Origin: Zea mays
Lineage: Eukaryota > Streptophyta > Magnoliopsida > Poales > Poaceae
Direction of reading: 5' to 3'
NCBI RefSeq assembly: GCF_902167145.1
Contig: NC_050098.1
Location: 116,970,207 to 117,034,206, forward strand
Length of the DNA: 64,000 nucleotides
The notes under the pieces were generated by a model. It ran no database searches. It was not told the origin of the DNA and saw only the letters and a list, made by a program, of their open reading frames with translations. The position numbers were made by a program, and so were the translations under genes. Positions 10,486-22,738 of this stretch are shown in pieces (position 1 is the first letter of the stretch; each line of letters begins with the position of its first letter).

Positions 10486-12083
10486 TGTCGGTGTTTCGAC
10501 CCCGGGGGTCCCTGGATCGACGAGTAAATTGTCGCCGCGTGTCCCAGCCTAGATGGGTCGGCGCGAGACGGAGCATGAAGGGGGGAAAAGGAGACAGGCA
10601 AAAAGGGGAAACCCGCGGCCTTCGTGTTGTCCTGCGCCCAGGTCGGGTGCGCTTGCAGTAGGGGGTTACAAGCGTCCGCGTGGGAGAGAGAGAGCGAGAG
10701 GCTTGTACGCGCCGACCCGTTCTCCCGCACGGCCAACCTTCTCGTACAAGAGCCCTGGACCTTCCTTTTATAAGCGTAAGGAGAGGGCCCAGGTGTACAA
10801 TGGGAGATGTAGCAGTGTGCTAACATGTCTAGCAGAGAGGAGCTAGAGCCCTAAGTACATGCCGTCGTGGCAGCCGGAGAGGTTTTTGGCACCCTGTTCA
10901 TGTGATGTCGTGGCCGTCAGAGGAGCGCTGGAGCCTTGCGGAAGGACAGCTGTCGAGGCTGTCGAGTCCTTGCTGACGTCTCCTTGCTTCCATAAGGGGC
11001 TGAGAGCCACCGTCGTCATGGAGCACGCGGGGCGCCATCATTATTTGTTTACTGGGGCGAGCCAGATGGGACGCCGGTCTTGTCCCCCGTAGCCTGAGCG
11101 AGCTAGGGGTAGGGTAATGATGGCCCCTCCTATGACGTGGTCGGTCCGAGCCCTGGGTCGGGCGAGGTGGAGGCTCCTCCGAGGTCAAGGTCGAGTCTAT
11201 CTTCCGAGGTCGAGGTCGAGTCCGAGCCCCAGGTCGGGCGAGGCGGAGACCGTCGTCCGAGGCCAAGGCTGAGTCCGAGCCCTGGGCTCGGGCGAGGCGG
11301 AGTTCATCGTCTTCCAGAGCCGAGGCTGAGTCCGAGCCCTGGGGTCGGGCGAGGCGGAGTTCGTCGTCTTCTGAGGCCGAGGCTGAGTCCGAGCCCTGGG
11401 GTCGGGCGAGGCAGAGTTTGTCGTCTTTCGAGGCTGAGGCTGAGTCCAAGCCCTGGGGTTGGGCAAGGCGAAGTTCGTCGTCTTCCGGGGCCGAGGCTGA
11501 GTCCGAGCCCTGGGGTCGGGCGAGGCGGAGTCCATCGTCCGAGGCCGAGACGGGGGCCGAGCCCTGGGGTCGGGCGAGGCAGAGCTTCCTATGGCGCCCG
11601 AGGCCAGACTTGGTTGCTGTCAGCCTCACTCTGTCGAGTGGCACAGCAGTCGGAGCGACGCAGGCGGCGCTGTCTTCTTGTCAGGTCGGTCAGTGGAGCG
11701 GCGAAGTGACTGCGGTCACTTCGGCTCTGTCGACTGAAGAGCGCTCGTCAGGATAAGGTGTCAGGCGATCCTTGCATTAAATGCTCCTGCGATACGGTCG
11801 GTCGGCATGGCGATCTGGCCAAGGTTGCTTCTCGGTGAAGACTGGGCCTCGGGCGAGCCGAAGGTGTGTCCGTTGCTTGAGGGGGCCCTCGGGCGAGGCG
11901 TGAGTCCTCCGGGGTCGGCTGCCCTTGCCCGAGGCTGGGCTCGGGCGAGGCGAGATCGTGTCCCTTGAGTGGACTGAGCCTTGACCTTAATCGCACCCAT
12001 CAGGCCTTTGCAGCTTTGTGCTGATGGGGGTTACCAGCTGAGATTAGGAGTCTTGGGGGTACCCCTAATTATGGTCCCCGACA
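10486..12083 (-). repeat. Huck 3' LTR (1,598 bp)
   Basis: It pairs with 36524-38124. On the minus strand it starts TGTCGGGGACC and ends CCGACA. An inverted TATAAAA lies at about 10767-10775. The 57-bp repeat block lies at 11148-11588. Confidence 0.95.
11148..11588. repeat. 57-bp tandem repeat inside Huck 3' LTR
   Basis: The block beginning GAGCCCTGGGGTCGGGCGAG recurs at 11277, 11334, 11391, 11448 and 11505, exactly 57 bp apart, with degenerate copies on both sides. Because 57 is a multiple of 3, it creates long open frames on both strands with a 19-residue repeat; I do not regard these as genes. Confidence 0.9.
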
Positions 12084-12110
12084 GTAGCCCCCGAGCCTCG
12101 AAGGGAGTGT
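12084..12110 (-). other. Huck polypurine tract
   Basis: On the minus strand, GGCTCGGGGGCTAC directly precedes the 3' LTR, the expected plus-strand primer site for a Tat element. Confidence 0.7.
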
Positions 12111-13367
12111 TGATACTCGCTTGGAGGCTTTTGTCACACTTTTTTGCAAGGGGACCGGCCTTTCTCGGTTGCGTTTCGTTCCGGTGGGTGCACGCGAGCG
12201 CACCCGCCGGGTGTAGCCCCCGAGGCCTCGGAGGAGTGGTTTGACTCCATCGAGGTCTTAGCGCGTTTCGTGATGCTTCGGCCGGTCTGGTTGTTCCCTC
12301 ATGCGAACTGGCCGTAGCCCGGGTGCATAGTCGAGTCCCAAGTTCTCGGGCTGGTATGTTGACGCTGTCAACGGTTCGGCTGGAGCCGGGTTTGCGAGAG
12401 CAGCCCCCGAGCCTCCGCACAGAGCGAGAGGACGGTCAAGGACAGACTCGGCTTTTTACATACGCCCCTGCGTCGCCTTTCCGCAAGGAGGAGGGGGGAA
12501 AGCGCCATGTTGCCCTCGGAGGGCGCCGAACATGGTGTCTCCAGTGAGTTGCTAACGGGTAATCCGAGTGGACGCCCGTGCCCCATTCGTTAGTGGTCGG
12601 CTAGTGGCCCGGAGGCGCGCTCCAAAAGTACCTGCGGGTGATTTGCCGGACCCGGTCCCCTTTTGACGGGGTCCGAGGGCTCGATGCCTCCCTCTGGTGG
12701 GATTCCATTACAAAATCGTTCCCGTCGGTCTCGGAAATGTCCTAGGGTACCTCGGGAGCGTAGCCCGAGCCTTGGTTATGTATCGAACGTATCCAGGGTC
12801 ATCCCTCGCTCTACGTCTGAGGCGGCTGTCGAACCCTTCGGGGGCCAGCCTACGAACCCCTGATCAGTAGTGGGCGCGAAGCCCGAGTGGCCTGAGGCGG
12901 CCGTTGAACCCTTCCGAGGGGCCAGCCTTCGAACCTCTGACCAGTAGTGGGCGTGGAGCCCGAGTGCTCTGAGGCGGCTGTTGAACCCTTCCGAGGGGCC
13001 AGTCTTCGAACCTCTGATCAGTAGGGGACTCGGGGCCCGCTTCCTTCGCGGAGAAGGATCCCTTTCGGAGTATCCCCTTTCCCGGTCCCTGTAGCAAGAG
13101 AGAGAAAGAGGAAGTGGAAAAGGATATGAAATCGAACGACGTGGCACACCTTTTTTGATGCGGTCATCATGGCGGAGGTGAAGCGTCGCCTGCTTCGCCT
13201 GCCAAAGGTGCCGCCTGTCCTACCGCAGAGTTAATGTGACGGGACGAGTGGTTCGCGGGGCGGCCGTTGTGCGTGTGCGAGCCGTTCGAGGAACGGGCGT
13301 CTCACTTTGAGTTTTGAATCTCGCGGCGGGTTCGGGCGAAGTGTTGAACGGGTCTCGCCTGGGCCTT
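12111..13367. other. Huck non-coding spacer upstream of antisense gene
   Basis: No convincing coding frame. It contains a direct repeat of about 65-70 bp built on GTGGGCG(C/T)(G/A)(A/G)AGCCCGAGTG and CTGAGGCGGC(T/C)GTTGAACC (three degenerate units between about 12820 and 13030). It would hold the 3' UTR of Huck and the promoter region of the antisense gene. Confidence 0.6.
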
Positions 13368-13373
13368 TATATA
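13368..13373 (+). promoter_or_regulatory. TATA box for Huck antisense gene
   Basis: TTTATATATT at 13366-13375 lies about 135 bp before the ATG at 13508, on the strand opposite to gag-pol. A start site near 13400 followed by a C/T-rich leader would give a leader of about 105 nt. Confidence 0.6.
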
Positions 13374-13507
13374 TTCGAGAGAGGGACCGGTGACCGTTCT
13401 TTACTCTGCTGCTCGCCTCCCACTTAGGTTTTCACAACCCGAGGGAATAGCCAGAGAAAGGAAACCGTGCACCTAGTCCTCTCCGCCGCCACCTCTTCTG
13501 CTTGGTG

Positions 13508-16500
13508 ATGGCCGACCGGGTGACCATTATTTCGCCACGTGACCCATGGCCTTTTTCCACCGTCACGGCGGATGACCTAGAGGCCCTTGTTCCTGATGGT
13601 TTGCTTCGCCCTCTCTCCGGTGACTCGCAGCCGGAGTGGATGGCCCCTCCGAGCGGAGCCGCCCTGTCCCCGCCGCCGGGGTATGTGGTGAGCTTCGTCT
13701 CCTTTCATGAGCGGGGGTTCGGAGTGCTGGCAAGCCGTTTTATGCGGGCGATTCTGCACGTCTACGGGGTGGAGCTGCACAACCTCAGTCCCAACTCCAT
13801 CTCGCAAGCCACCATCTTCGCGGCGGTTTGTGAAGGATACTTGGGGATTGCCCCCCACTGGGACCTGTGGACCCATCTCTTCTCCGCGGAGCTTTTTGCC
13901 TCACCGACGGGGGGAAGAAGGGTTCGCATGGCGGTGTGGGCCGGTGGCTGCATCCTCCAGCTGAGGCAGGCGCGGGCACTGCAGTACATCTCTGCCATCC
14001 TCGCATCTTCGAACAAAGGGTGGCAGCGCCGGTGGTTTTATCTCCGAAATGACGACGGGAGGCTCCCGTCGTTTTCTCAGCGAGTGGTGACCGCTGCCGC
14101 CGATAACTGGCGCTACGGGACCCCGTGCGACAGACAGAAGAATCTCCAGCCCCTTTTGAAGGCCCTGGAGGAGCTGCGAGAAGGAGGGCTCACCGCCGCG
14201 GGGGTGGTTGCCGCCATTCATCGCCGGAGGGTGCTCCCCTTGACGGAGCGGCGGCTGCCGCTTTGGGAGATGACACCGGGGGTCGACTTGGAGGGTTCGC
14301 AGATGTCCTCGGACCCCCTTCCCACCGACGACCTCCACAGGCGGGTAACCGGCACGGTGGGGAAGTTAGAGGCCGGCGCCTTTTCTCAGTCCTCGATGTG
14401 TCCCAATCGCCGGTGTGTGTCCCTGGTGAGTGTCCGCCCCTTCTTTCTTCTTGTGTCGGATTGCCCTTGGTTCTCACAGTCAAGACTTTTCGTTCGTCTC
14501 CAGGAGGTAGGGGCTCACAAGCCTTCCCTTCCACCGGTCCCGGAGGACGCGGTGGACCGAGCTGCGCGGAGGGTCGCCGTGGAGAAGAGGAAGGAGAAAA
14601 AGGACGCGAAGAAGGCTCGGGCCCGCGAGCGGACGCGGGCACGGGATGCCTTGGAAAGGCTTCGTCGTCGGCAGGAGAGGGATGGGCTCCCTAGGGAGCC
14701 GTCGCCGGAGACGCCTGATGACGACGACGATGATGAAGACGATGAAGAAGATGACGACATGGCTGCTCGCCTCGGCCTCAGCCCGGATCTGAGGCTGGGC
14801 TAGGGGTCGTCAAGCCAGCCCCCGAGCGGGCTGGCGCCGTCGGTATCCGGGGCCGGGACGTCGGGGTACCGGTCCGAAGAATGGGGGCAGACCGAGGGGG
14901 TACTTGACCCCTCGGCCGAGGTAGTTGAGGTGACCCTGGGGAGTCAGGCCGAGCTGCCTGTTCCTCGAGAACCGTTTCCCGTGCCGACTGCGCAGGAGGG
15001 CGATCCTTGGGTCGTCGTGGCTGCGCCTGGGCAGTCCGTCCCTCGGGTGCCTCGGGCGCCCAAGGCAAGGATGGTACCGAAGCCGGCAGCGGGGCAGACC
15101 TCGGTGGTACCTTCGGGGATCGAGGTTCGAGAGACCTCCCCACAGGCACGATTGATCATGGCCCGGAGTGGGTAAGTATCTTAGGATATCTTCGTCCTGA
15201 CTCCTTCTTCGTATGTCCTGATCCTGATTTTCCCTTTCTTCTTAGCAAGCGGAGGCACGGTTCGACCGGTCTGGCTCCCCGGAAGGTCCTCAAGACGGCG
15301 TCGGCTTCTATAGCTAGTGCCGCGCCAGGCCTCGCCGGCCAGCTAACCCCCTCGCAAGATGCCCCACAGCGGGGGGCTCAAGCGGCACCAGTTGCCGTGG
15401 GGCGAGCTCCCGAGGCTGACTCCTCTGTCGAGGCGGCCGTCGCGCTGGGGGAGGCTGCTGGCGCGGCTGTGGCCTCGGGCCCACCAGACATGTTGCCGGC
15501 GCTGGCACCGGCTGCTGCCGAGGCCGTTGCCGTTCTGGCCGTGGAGTCACCCGTCGCCGCCGACGCTGAGATGGCCGAGGCGTCGCTACTTGGTGCCTCG
15601 GAGGAGGGGGCGCGGAACCGCGACCCGTCCGGGGAGCGGCAACCTTGTCCCCGCGCTGCGCAGTCCCGACGGGCGGCGTCAGTTGCTTCGGTTCTGGACC
15701 CGTGGGGCCTCAGATCCCCTCTTCGTTCTTGACGATGAGCGAGAGGAGCAGTCTTGGGACAGGCTTTGTGAGTGTGCCGAGGCAACGGTGGGGTCGCTTC
15801 GGTCGACCTTGGAGGTCCTTTGCAGGGATGTTCCCAAGATCCTCCAGGTAATGATTTCAAACATACCTTTCACGTGATTAAGGCGTTCTTTGTGACGCCC
15901 CGCTTCCTTCCCTCAAGATCTGACGGATCTGAGCGCCACCAAGTCGTCGTTCATCCGCCGCGAGGTCGATGTCTGGGGTTCGCTATGGTCCCTGAGGACC
16001 ACGCTTGCCAGGGCTACCGAGCGCCTCTCCTAACGGAGCGCCGAGGTGGCGAACCTTCGGTTGCTCTGTGTCGATCTGGGAGCAGAGGCGCAGCGGCAGC
16101 AGTTGGAGCTTGGCCAGGTCATCGGTGAGCGGGACCAATCTCGGGGCCGGGCCGCTGAGGCTGAAAGCCGGGCTGAGGCTCTTGGAGTCCAGTTAGCCGA
16201 GGCGTCTGCTCGAGCCGGGGCCTTTGCGGCAGACCTAGCCGTGGCCCAAGCCGCATCCTCGGAGCAACGCGTCCGAGCTAAAGGTATGTCTTGGCTGTTT
16301 TAAGATTTTGATTCGACTTCGTTCCTCAACTAGTGTTTGAAGTCTTCTGCTTTGGCTGTTCGCAGAGCTCGAGTCTGCCCTTGATAAGTCTGCCAAGGCG
16401 CTTGCTCAAGCGGCCGAGCAGAGGGAGGCCGACCACGCGGCCATGTCCGAGGCCATCTCGGCCTTCTGCCGGGTCTTTGGCTTCGACGACGTCCCCTCGG

Positions 16501-16844
16501 GAAGCTCCCCTCAAAGTCGCCTGCAGGCCTTGGGTGACCATGCGCGCGGCAGACTCCGCGAGGCGCTGCATCACGACGTCAGGCGGGCCTTCGCCGTGCT
16601 CGCTTCTTACTATGACGTGGATCTGGAGCGGGTCAGCGAGGGGTATTGCCTTCCTGACAAAGATGAAGCTGCCCTGGCCGAAGTCCAGAGGCTTGACGCG
16701 GCCGCCGCGGGCCCAAGCGCGGTGCTGGCAACCACCTTCGAGGCAGAGATCCTCCCGCTTGCGCCGTCGTCCGAGGCCGAGGCGGATCTCGCCGAGGGTG
16801 GAGACGAAGCCAAGGGCGCGGCTCCTTCTCCGGGCGACGCCTGA
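13508..16844 (+). pseudogene. Huck antisense gene, five exons, 'putative gypsy type transposon' family
   Basis: It lies antisense to gag-pol, between integrase and 3' LTR. The predicted exons are 13508-14425, 14504-15171, 15246-15847, 15918-16283 and 16366-16844. Introns of 70-82 bp have donors GTGAGT, GTAAGT, GTAATG and GTATGT and YAG-type acceptors. Exon 1 (about 305 residues) resembles the plant domain Pfam calls Transposase_28. Its hallmarks include SQATIFAAVCEGYLGI near residues 98-113 and a conserved tryptophan-rich middle. Exon 2 holds a Lys/Arg/Glu-rich helix and an Asp/Glu tract; exons 3-5 are Ala-rich and end in a coiled coil. Lesions: TAG at 14801, a frameshift at about 15640-15710, and TAA near 16033. 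H carries a homologue at 41257-44153. The function is unknown. Confidence 0.75.
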
Positions 16845-17305
16845 TTCTGCCGGAGCAGTTTATTTTGAATGCTTGTGTGTCTTTTGCGGCCGCCGAGGCC
16901 CGAACACTTTATCATCGTAATATAAGGTTGTGTCTCTTTTCCTCCTGTTTTGCATATCCGGGCTCATTCGTCAGTAGCAGGATTGCTTACCCAAGTAAGA
17001 GTTATTTTTTGTGGTAGGCGACGAGTGAGGTATCCGTTTGCCAGAGGCGTAGGAATCCCTCGGCTCGGTCGGCCTTGCCACTTACATGCACCCTTATTCG
17101 TTTCTTAGGGTCCTGTTACTGATATAGCCGGGAGACGCGAAAGTCTTTTTGATGGAAGACTTTTTTCGAGGAAAATTTTGACGCAGAGGGGGTTCGCCCC
17201 TCCTAGCCCCCGAGGGAGGGTCGGGCTTTGCCGAGGTAAGGCTGACCCTTCCTTGATGGTTAGACTTTGTATGTAAACGAGGTATACGAACGACTTGAAA
17301 GCATC
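16845..17305. other. Intergenic stretch between two converging Huck genes
   Basis: The antisense gene ends at 16844 and pol ends (minus strand) at 17306. No ORF is supported between them. Transcripts from both strands would overlap here or beyond. Confidence 0.6.
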
Positions 17306-20300
17306 TTAAGGGTAGAAGCGACGTAGCTGTTGGATGTTCCAAGCGTTGCTGTAGACCTCGCCTTGACTGTTGGCCAGCTTGTATGTCCCGGGCTTCAGAA
17401 CCTTGGCGGTGACGAAAGGCCCTTCCCAGGGAGGCGTGAGCTTGTGCCGCCCTCGGGCGTCTTGTCGCAGCCGAAGCACCAAGTCGCCCACCTGGAGGTC
17501 TCGGGACCGAACCCCTCGGGCGTGGTAGCGTCACAGGGACTGCTGATACCGCGCTGAGTGTAGTAAGGCCATGTCCCGAGCCTCTTCCAGCTGGTCCAGT
17601 GAGTCTTCTCGGTTGGTCCGATTGCTTTGGTCGTCGTATGCCCTCGTCCTCGGGGAACAGTATTCTAAGTCTGTGGGCAAGATGGCCTCGGCCCCATAGA
17701 CTACAAAGAACGGTGTAAAGCCCGTGGCTCGGCTCGACGTTGTCCTCAGACTCCAGACCATCGAGGGGAGTTCCTTCATCCATCGCTTGCCGAACTTGTT
17801 GAGGTCGTTGTAGATCCTCGGCTTGAGTCCTTGCAGAATCATGCCGTTGGCACGTTCTACCTGCCCATTCGTCATGGTGTGAGCCACGGCGGCCCAGTCC
17901 ACCCGAATGTGGTGGTCTTCGCAGAAGTCTAGGAACTTTCTACCGGTGAACTGGGTGCCGTTGTCGGTGATGACAGAGTTCGGGACCCCGAATCGATGGA
18001 TGATGTTGGTGAAGAACGCCACCGCCTGTTCGGACCTGATGCTGTTTAGGGGTCGGACCTCGATCCACTTGGAGAATTTGTCGATGGCGACCAGCAGGTG
18101 CGTGTAGCCCCCGGGTGCCTTCTGCAAGGGACCGACGAGGTCCAGGCCCCACACAGCAAACGGCCAGGTGATGGGTATTGTCTGTAGAGCCTGAGCGGGC
18201 AGGTGGGTCTGCCTTGCGTAGAATTGACACCCTTGGCAGGTGCGGACAATTCTAGTGGCGTCGGCCACCGCGGTCGGCCAGTAGAAACCTTGTCGGAAAG
18301 CGTTTCCAACAAGGGCTCGAGGCGCTGCGTGATGACCGCAAGCCCCCGAGTGTATTTCTTGCAAGAGCTCCTAGCCTTCGGCGATGGATATGCATCGCTG
18401 GAGGATGCCGGAGGGGCTGCGATGGTAGAGCTCCTTCCCATCCCCCAACAAGACAAACGACTTGGCGCGCCGCGCCAGTCGCCGAGCTTCGGCTCGGTCG
18501 AGGGGCAGCTCTCCTCGGTGGAGATATTGCAGGTATGGGGTCTGCCAGTCTCGATTAGGCGGGACCCCATTCCGCTCTCCCTCGACGTGTAGTGCCTCAC
18601 CCTCGGGGGCCGAGGGTGCCTCGGGCTGAGCCGAGGGTGCCTCGGCTGAGCCGAGGGTGCCTCGGCTGGGCTGAGGCCTTCTCGGACTCGGGCGTGTCGT
18701 CGGTCTTGACTGAGGGTTGATGTAGGTCTCGGTAGAAGACGTCCGAGAGAACCGTTGTTCGCCCTGAGGCTATCTTAGCCAGCTCATCCGCAGTCTCGTT
18801 GTATCGTCGAGCGACGTGGTTGAGCTCGAGCCCGTAGAACTTGTCTTCCAGGCGCCGAACCTCATCGCAGTAGGCTTCCATCTTCGGGTCGCGGCAGTGG
18901 GAGTTCTTCATGACTTGGTCGATGACAAGCTGCGAGTCACCGCGAGCATCGAGGCGTCGGACCCCTAGCTCGATGGCGATGCGCAACCCGTTGACCAGAG
19001 CCTCGTACTCAGCCACGTTGTTGGACGCCGGGAAATGGAGGCGCAACACGTAGTGGAGGTGCTTCCCGAGGGGCGAGATGAAGAGCAGGCCCGCGCCTGC
19101 CCCTGTTTTCATCAGCGACCCGTCGAAAAACATGGTCCAGAGTTCCGGTTGGATTGGAGCTGCTGGAAGCTGGGTGTCGACCCATTCAGCCACAAAGTCC
19201 ACCAAGACTTGGGACTTGATGGCCTTCCGAGGGGCGAACGAGATTGTCTCGCCCATGATTTCCACCGCCCACTTTGCAATCCTACTCGAGGCTTCTCGGC
19301 ACTGGATGATCTCCCCCAGGGGGAATGATGACACCACAGTCACCGGATGAGACTCGAAGTAGTGTCGCAACTTCCGCCGCGTCAGAATCACCGCGTACAG
19401 TAGCTTCTGAATTTGTGGGTAGCGGATCTTGGTCTCGGACAGTACCTCACTGACGAAGTAGACCGGCCTCTGGACGGGCAATGCATGCCCTTCTTCTCGT
19501 ATCTCAACCACGATCGCGGCGCTGACCACCTGAGTGGTAGCGGCGACGTAGATCAAGAGGGCTTCTCCGGCAGCGGGGGGCACCAAGATGGGCGCGTTCG
19601 TGAGGAGCGCCTTCAGGTTCCCGAGGGCTTCCTCGGCCTCGGGGGTCCAAGTGAAGCACTCGGCCTTTCTCAAGAGGCGGTACAGAGGTAGGCCTCTTTC
19701 GCCGAGGCGCGAGATGAAGCGGCTCAGAGCCACAAGGCATCCCATGACCCTCTGTACGCCTTTCAAGTCTTTGATGGGTCCCATGTTGGTGATGGCCGCG
19801 ATTTTCTCCGGGTTGGCCTTGATGCCTCGCTCGGAGACGATGAACCCCAAGAGCATGCCTCGGGGGACTCCAAAGACACATTTCTTGGGATTGAGTTTTA
19901 CGCCCTTCGCCTTGAGACACCGGAATGTCGTTTCAAGGTCAGAAAAGAGGTCAGAGGCTTTCCTCGTCTTGACTACGATGTCATCGACGTAAGCCTCGAC
20001 CGTTCGACCAATGTGTTCGCCAAACACGTGGTTCATGCACCTTTGGTACGTCGCACCCGCATTCCTCAAACCAAATGGCATAGTAACATAGCAGTACATG
20101 CCAAAAGGTGTGATGAAAGAAGTCGCGAGCTGGTCGGACTCTTTCATCCTGATTTGGTGATACCCTGAGTAGGCATCGAGGAAAGACAGGGTTTCGCACC
20201 CAGCAGTGGAATCCACGATTTGATCGATGCGAGGCAGAGGGTAGGGAACCTTCGGACATGCTTTGTTTAGACCAGTGTAGTCTACACACATCCGCCATTT

Positions 20301-20914
20301 CCCTTCTTTCTTTCTCACAAGCACAGGGTTGGCAAGCCATTCGGGATGGAATACCTCTTTGATGAACCCTGCAGCCATCAGCTTGTGGATCTCCTCGCCT
20401 ATGGCTCTGCGCCTTTCTTCGTCGAATCGGCGCAGAGGCTGCTTCACAGGTCGAGCTCCAGCTCGGATATCCAGCGAGTGCTCGGCGACATCCCTCGGTA
20501 TGCCAGGCATGTCCGAGGGACTCCACGCAAAGACTTCGGCGTTCGTGCGGAGAAAGTCGACGAGCACTGCTTCCTATTTGGGGTCGAGCTCGGAGCCGAT
20601 CCGGATCTGCTTGGAGGCGTCATTGCTGGGGTCGAGAGGGACGGACTTGACCGTCTCTGCTGGTTCGAAGTTGCCGGCATGGCGTTTCACGTCTGGCGCC
20701 TCCTTGGAGAGGCTCTCTAGGTCGGCGATGAGGGCCTCGGATTCGGCGAGGGCCTCGGCGTACTCCACGCACTCCACGTCGCATTCGTATGCGTGTCGGT
20801 ACGTGGGGCCGACGGTGATGACCCCGTTGGGGCCCGGCATCTTGAGCTTGAGGTAGGTGTAGTTGGGGACGGCCATGAACTTGGCGTAGCACGGCCTCCC
20901 TAGCACCGCGTGGT
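17306..20914 (-). pseudogene. pol: Huck pol (RT-RNase H-integrase), broken
   Basis: This is the downstream half of the Huck polyprotein; the upstream half is at 33554-36463 across T1. RT: WRMCVDYTGLNKACPK, then AYVDDIVVKT. A Ty3-type RNase H is followed by a second, plant-type RNase H (MFFDGSLMKTGAGAG...NNVAEYEAL), the dual arrangement typical of Tat. Integrase: CQGCQFYA zinc cysteines, triad GLDLVGPL, ITDNGTQFTG and NGQVERANG, ending QLRRFYP at 17306. Lesions: TAG at 20574, loss of frame between 18600 and 18364, TAG near 18371, and a stop at 17531. The stops are ones that C-to-T changes from CAG-type codons would make. Confidence 0.88.
20910..20914. repeat. T1 target-site duplication, left copy (GTGGT)
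   Basis: GTGGT here and at 33554-33558 flank T1 exactly. The site is in the Huck gag-pol coding region. Confidence 0.95.
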
Positions 20915-21179
20915 TGTAACGCCCTGAATTTGGGGGTAGATTTTTTTCTTCTTTTCTCTCACCAAATTCAGGCGTTACTCTTTCCTTTTCCCTTTTCTTC
21001 TCGCTAAGCCTTGATCTTTTCCAAAGTCGCAGTGGGTTTTGGCTTTAGACCTCGTGTAAAGCAAAACCTTAAAACACTTTATTTCGTGTGATGCACCATG
21101 CCGAACCATGCATACTTTTGGTTGTTTAAAACGTAAAAGCTTTCACCCCGAGAAAATTAGATTTTAGAAAAAGAAAACT

Positions 21180-22320
21180 CTTTCTTTTTCTCTCCCCCCT
21201 CCCTTTCCCATTTCGGCCCAGCCGCCCCCCTCCCCCCTTGCGCGCCGGCCCAGCCGCGCCTCCCCCCCCCTCCCGCGTGGGCCCCCCGGCCGGCCCAGCC
21301 GCGCGCGCCCCCCCTTCCCCCACTTTGGGCCCATCCGGCCCAGCCGCCCCCCACCCTTTTCTTTTTTCCCAAAAATCCCGCCCCCGCGGGCCCCGCCCGT
21401 CATTCTCTCGCTCTCTCTCTCTCCCCAAACCCTAACCGCGCCGCCCTTGCCCTAGCGCCGCCCCCCCTCCGGTGAGGCCCCCCTCCTCCCCTCTCCTTCC
21501 CCCTTCTCCCTCCTCCTCCCTCGCCCGCCCGGCCACCCGGTTCGGCCGCCCCCGCCCCGGCGAGCCCGCGCCCCGACCTCCCCCGGCTCGGCCCCGCCCG
21601 CGCCGCCTCTCCCCCGGTTGCCCGCGGCCTCCCGCGCCCGGCCGCCCTCGCCCTCGTCCGCCCCGGCCCCGGCGACCCCGGCCGCCCGGCCCGTCCCCGC
21701 CCCCGGCCGCTCGGCTCGGCCGCTCCGGCGAGCCCGCCCTCGCCTCGCCTCGGCGCGCCCCGCCTCGCCGCCCCGGCCGCCCCCGGCGAGCCGCCCGGCC
21801 CGTCCCCGACCCCGCCCCCGGCGAGCTCGGCTGCCCAGCGCCGCCCCGCCTCGCCTTCGGCGAGCCCCCGCCCCGTCCCGCGCTCGGCCGCGCCCCTCGG
21901 CCCCGCCCCCGGCGAGCCCCGCGCCCGCGTCGGCCCCGCCCTCGCGCCCGCTCCGGCGAGCCGCCCGCGCGTGCCCGCCTCCCGGCGAGCTCGGCGCCCC
22001 CCCCGGTTCAACCGCCCCCGTGCCCCGGCTCGACCGCCCGTCCCCGCGCTCGGCCTCGTCCGGCCGCGTCCTCGCTCGCTCGCGCTCGCTGGCCCCGGCG
22101 TGCTTGCCCGCCCGCCCCGTCGTGCCTTGCTCGCGTCGTGTCGGCCCCGGCGTAGCCTCGAGCTTGGCCCAGCGTGCCTATGGCGCGCGGCTTTGAGCTC
22201 GGCTAGCGCACGGCCCCGACGTGCGTACGGTTAGTCCGTGGCGTGTGCGTGCGGCCTCGCGTGCGTGCCCGCGTAGTGCGTGTGCCTTGGCGCGACCCGT
22301 CGTGCCTCGTCTACCCCCCT
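21180..22320. repeat. GC-rich, CpG-dense block of T1 5' LTR
   Basis: It is mostly C and G with about ten CCGGCGAGC-like units. It yields long Pro/Arg-rich frames on + and Gly/Arg/Ala-rich frames on -, which I attribute to composition. The matching block in the 3' LTR (30505-31740) differs by several indels. Confidence 0.85.
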
Positions 22321-22738
22321 AACCCCTCGTCTACCCCCCCCGTCTCCTATATGCGCTAATCACGTCGTTTATATTAATAAGATAGGAGTCTCAATTTGGA
22401 AATTGGTTACGTTAGTTAATTCGTATAACTAATCATCTATCTCGTTCAATGTTAATCTACTAAAAGTGGTTGCGATTACATTAGTGCATGTAGCTAATTC
22501 TTTTGTTAGAACTAATTAAAACTAGAGCACGTGACGTCTAGTCTTTCGTTTACCCGTAGTGTTCCTCGAGTATAAGCCTCAACCCCTGCGAAATTTTCCC
22601 TCGTTTCTTTCTAACCAAGGTAAATTCATTATCGTATGTGGTATTCTATGCATATTTGCTTTACTTGTTCTCTTGTATGGTGTACTGTTGGTTTCCTAAT
22701 TTCAATGGATGGATGTATGTATGTTTGCACCCGCTTAG

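Noticed and set aside
10898..11709. Overlapping repeat-containing open frames on both strands of the Huck LTR (also 37121-37750)
   Set aside because: They are produced by the 57-bp tandem unit, a multiple of three, and have no domain or start context.
14515..14760. Ser-rich minus-strand frame
   Set aside because: It is the shadow of the Asp/Glu tract (GAC/GAT/GAA codons) of the Huck antisense gene.
13508..16844. Captured host gene in Huck
   Set aside because: A homologue in the same place in H indicates an element gene rather than a recent capture.
21472..22155. Long Pro/Arg-rich and, on the other strand, Gly/Arg/Ala-rich open frames in the T1 LTRs (also 30563-31654)
   Set aside because: Extreme GC content removes stops in all frames; the indels between the two LTRs break every one of them.
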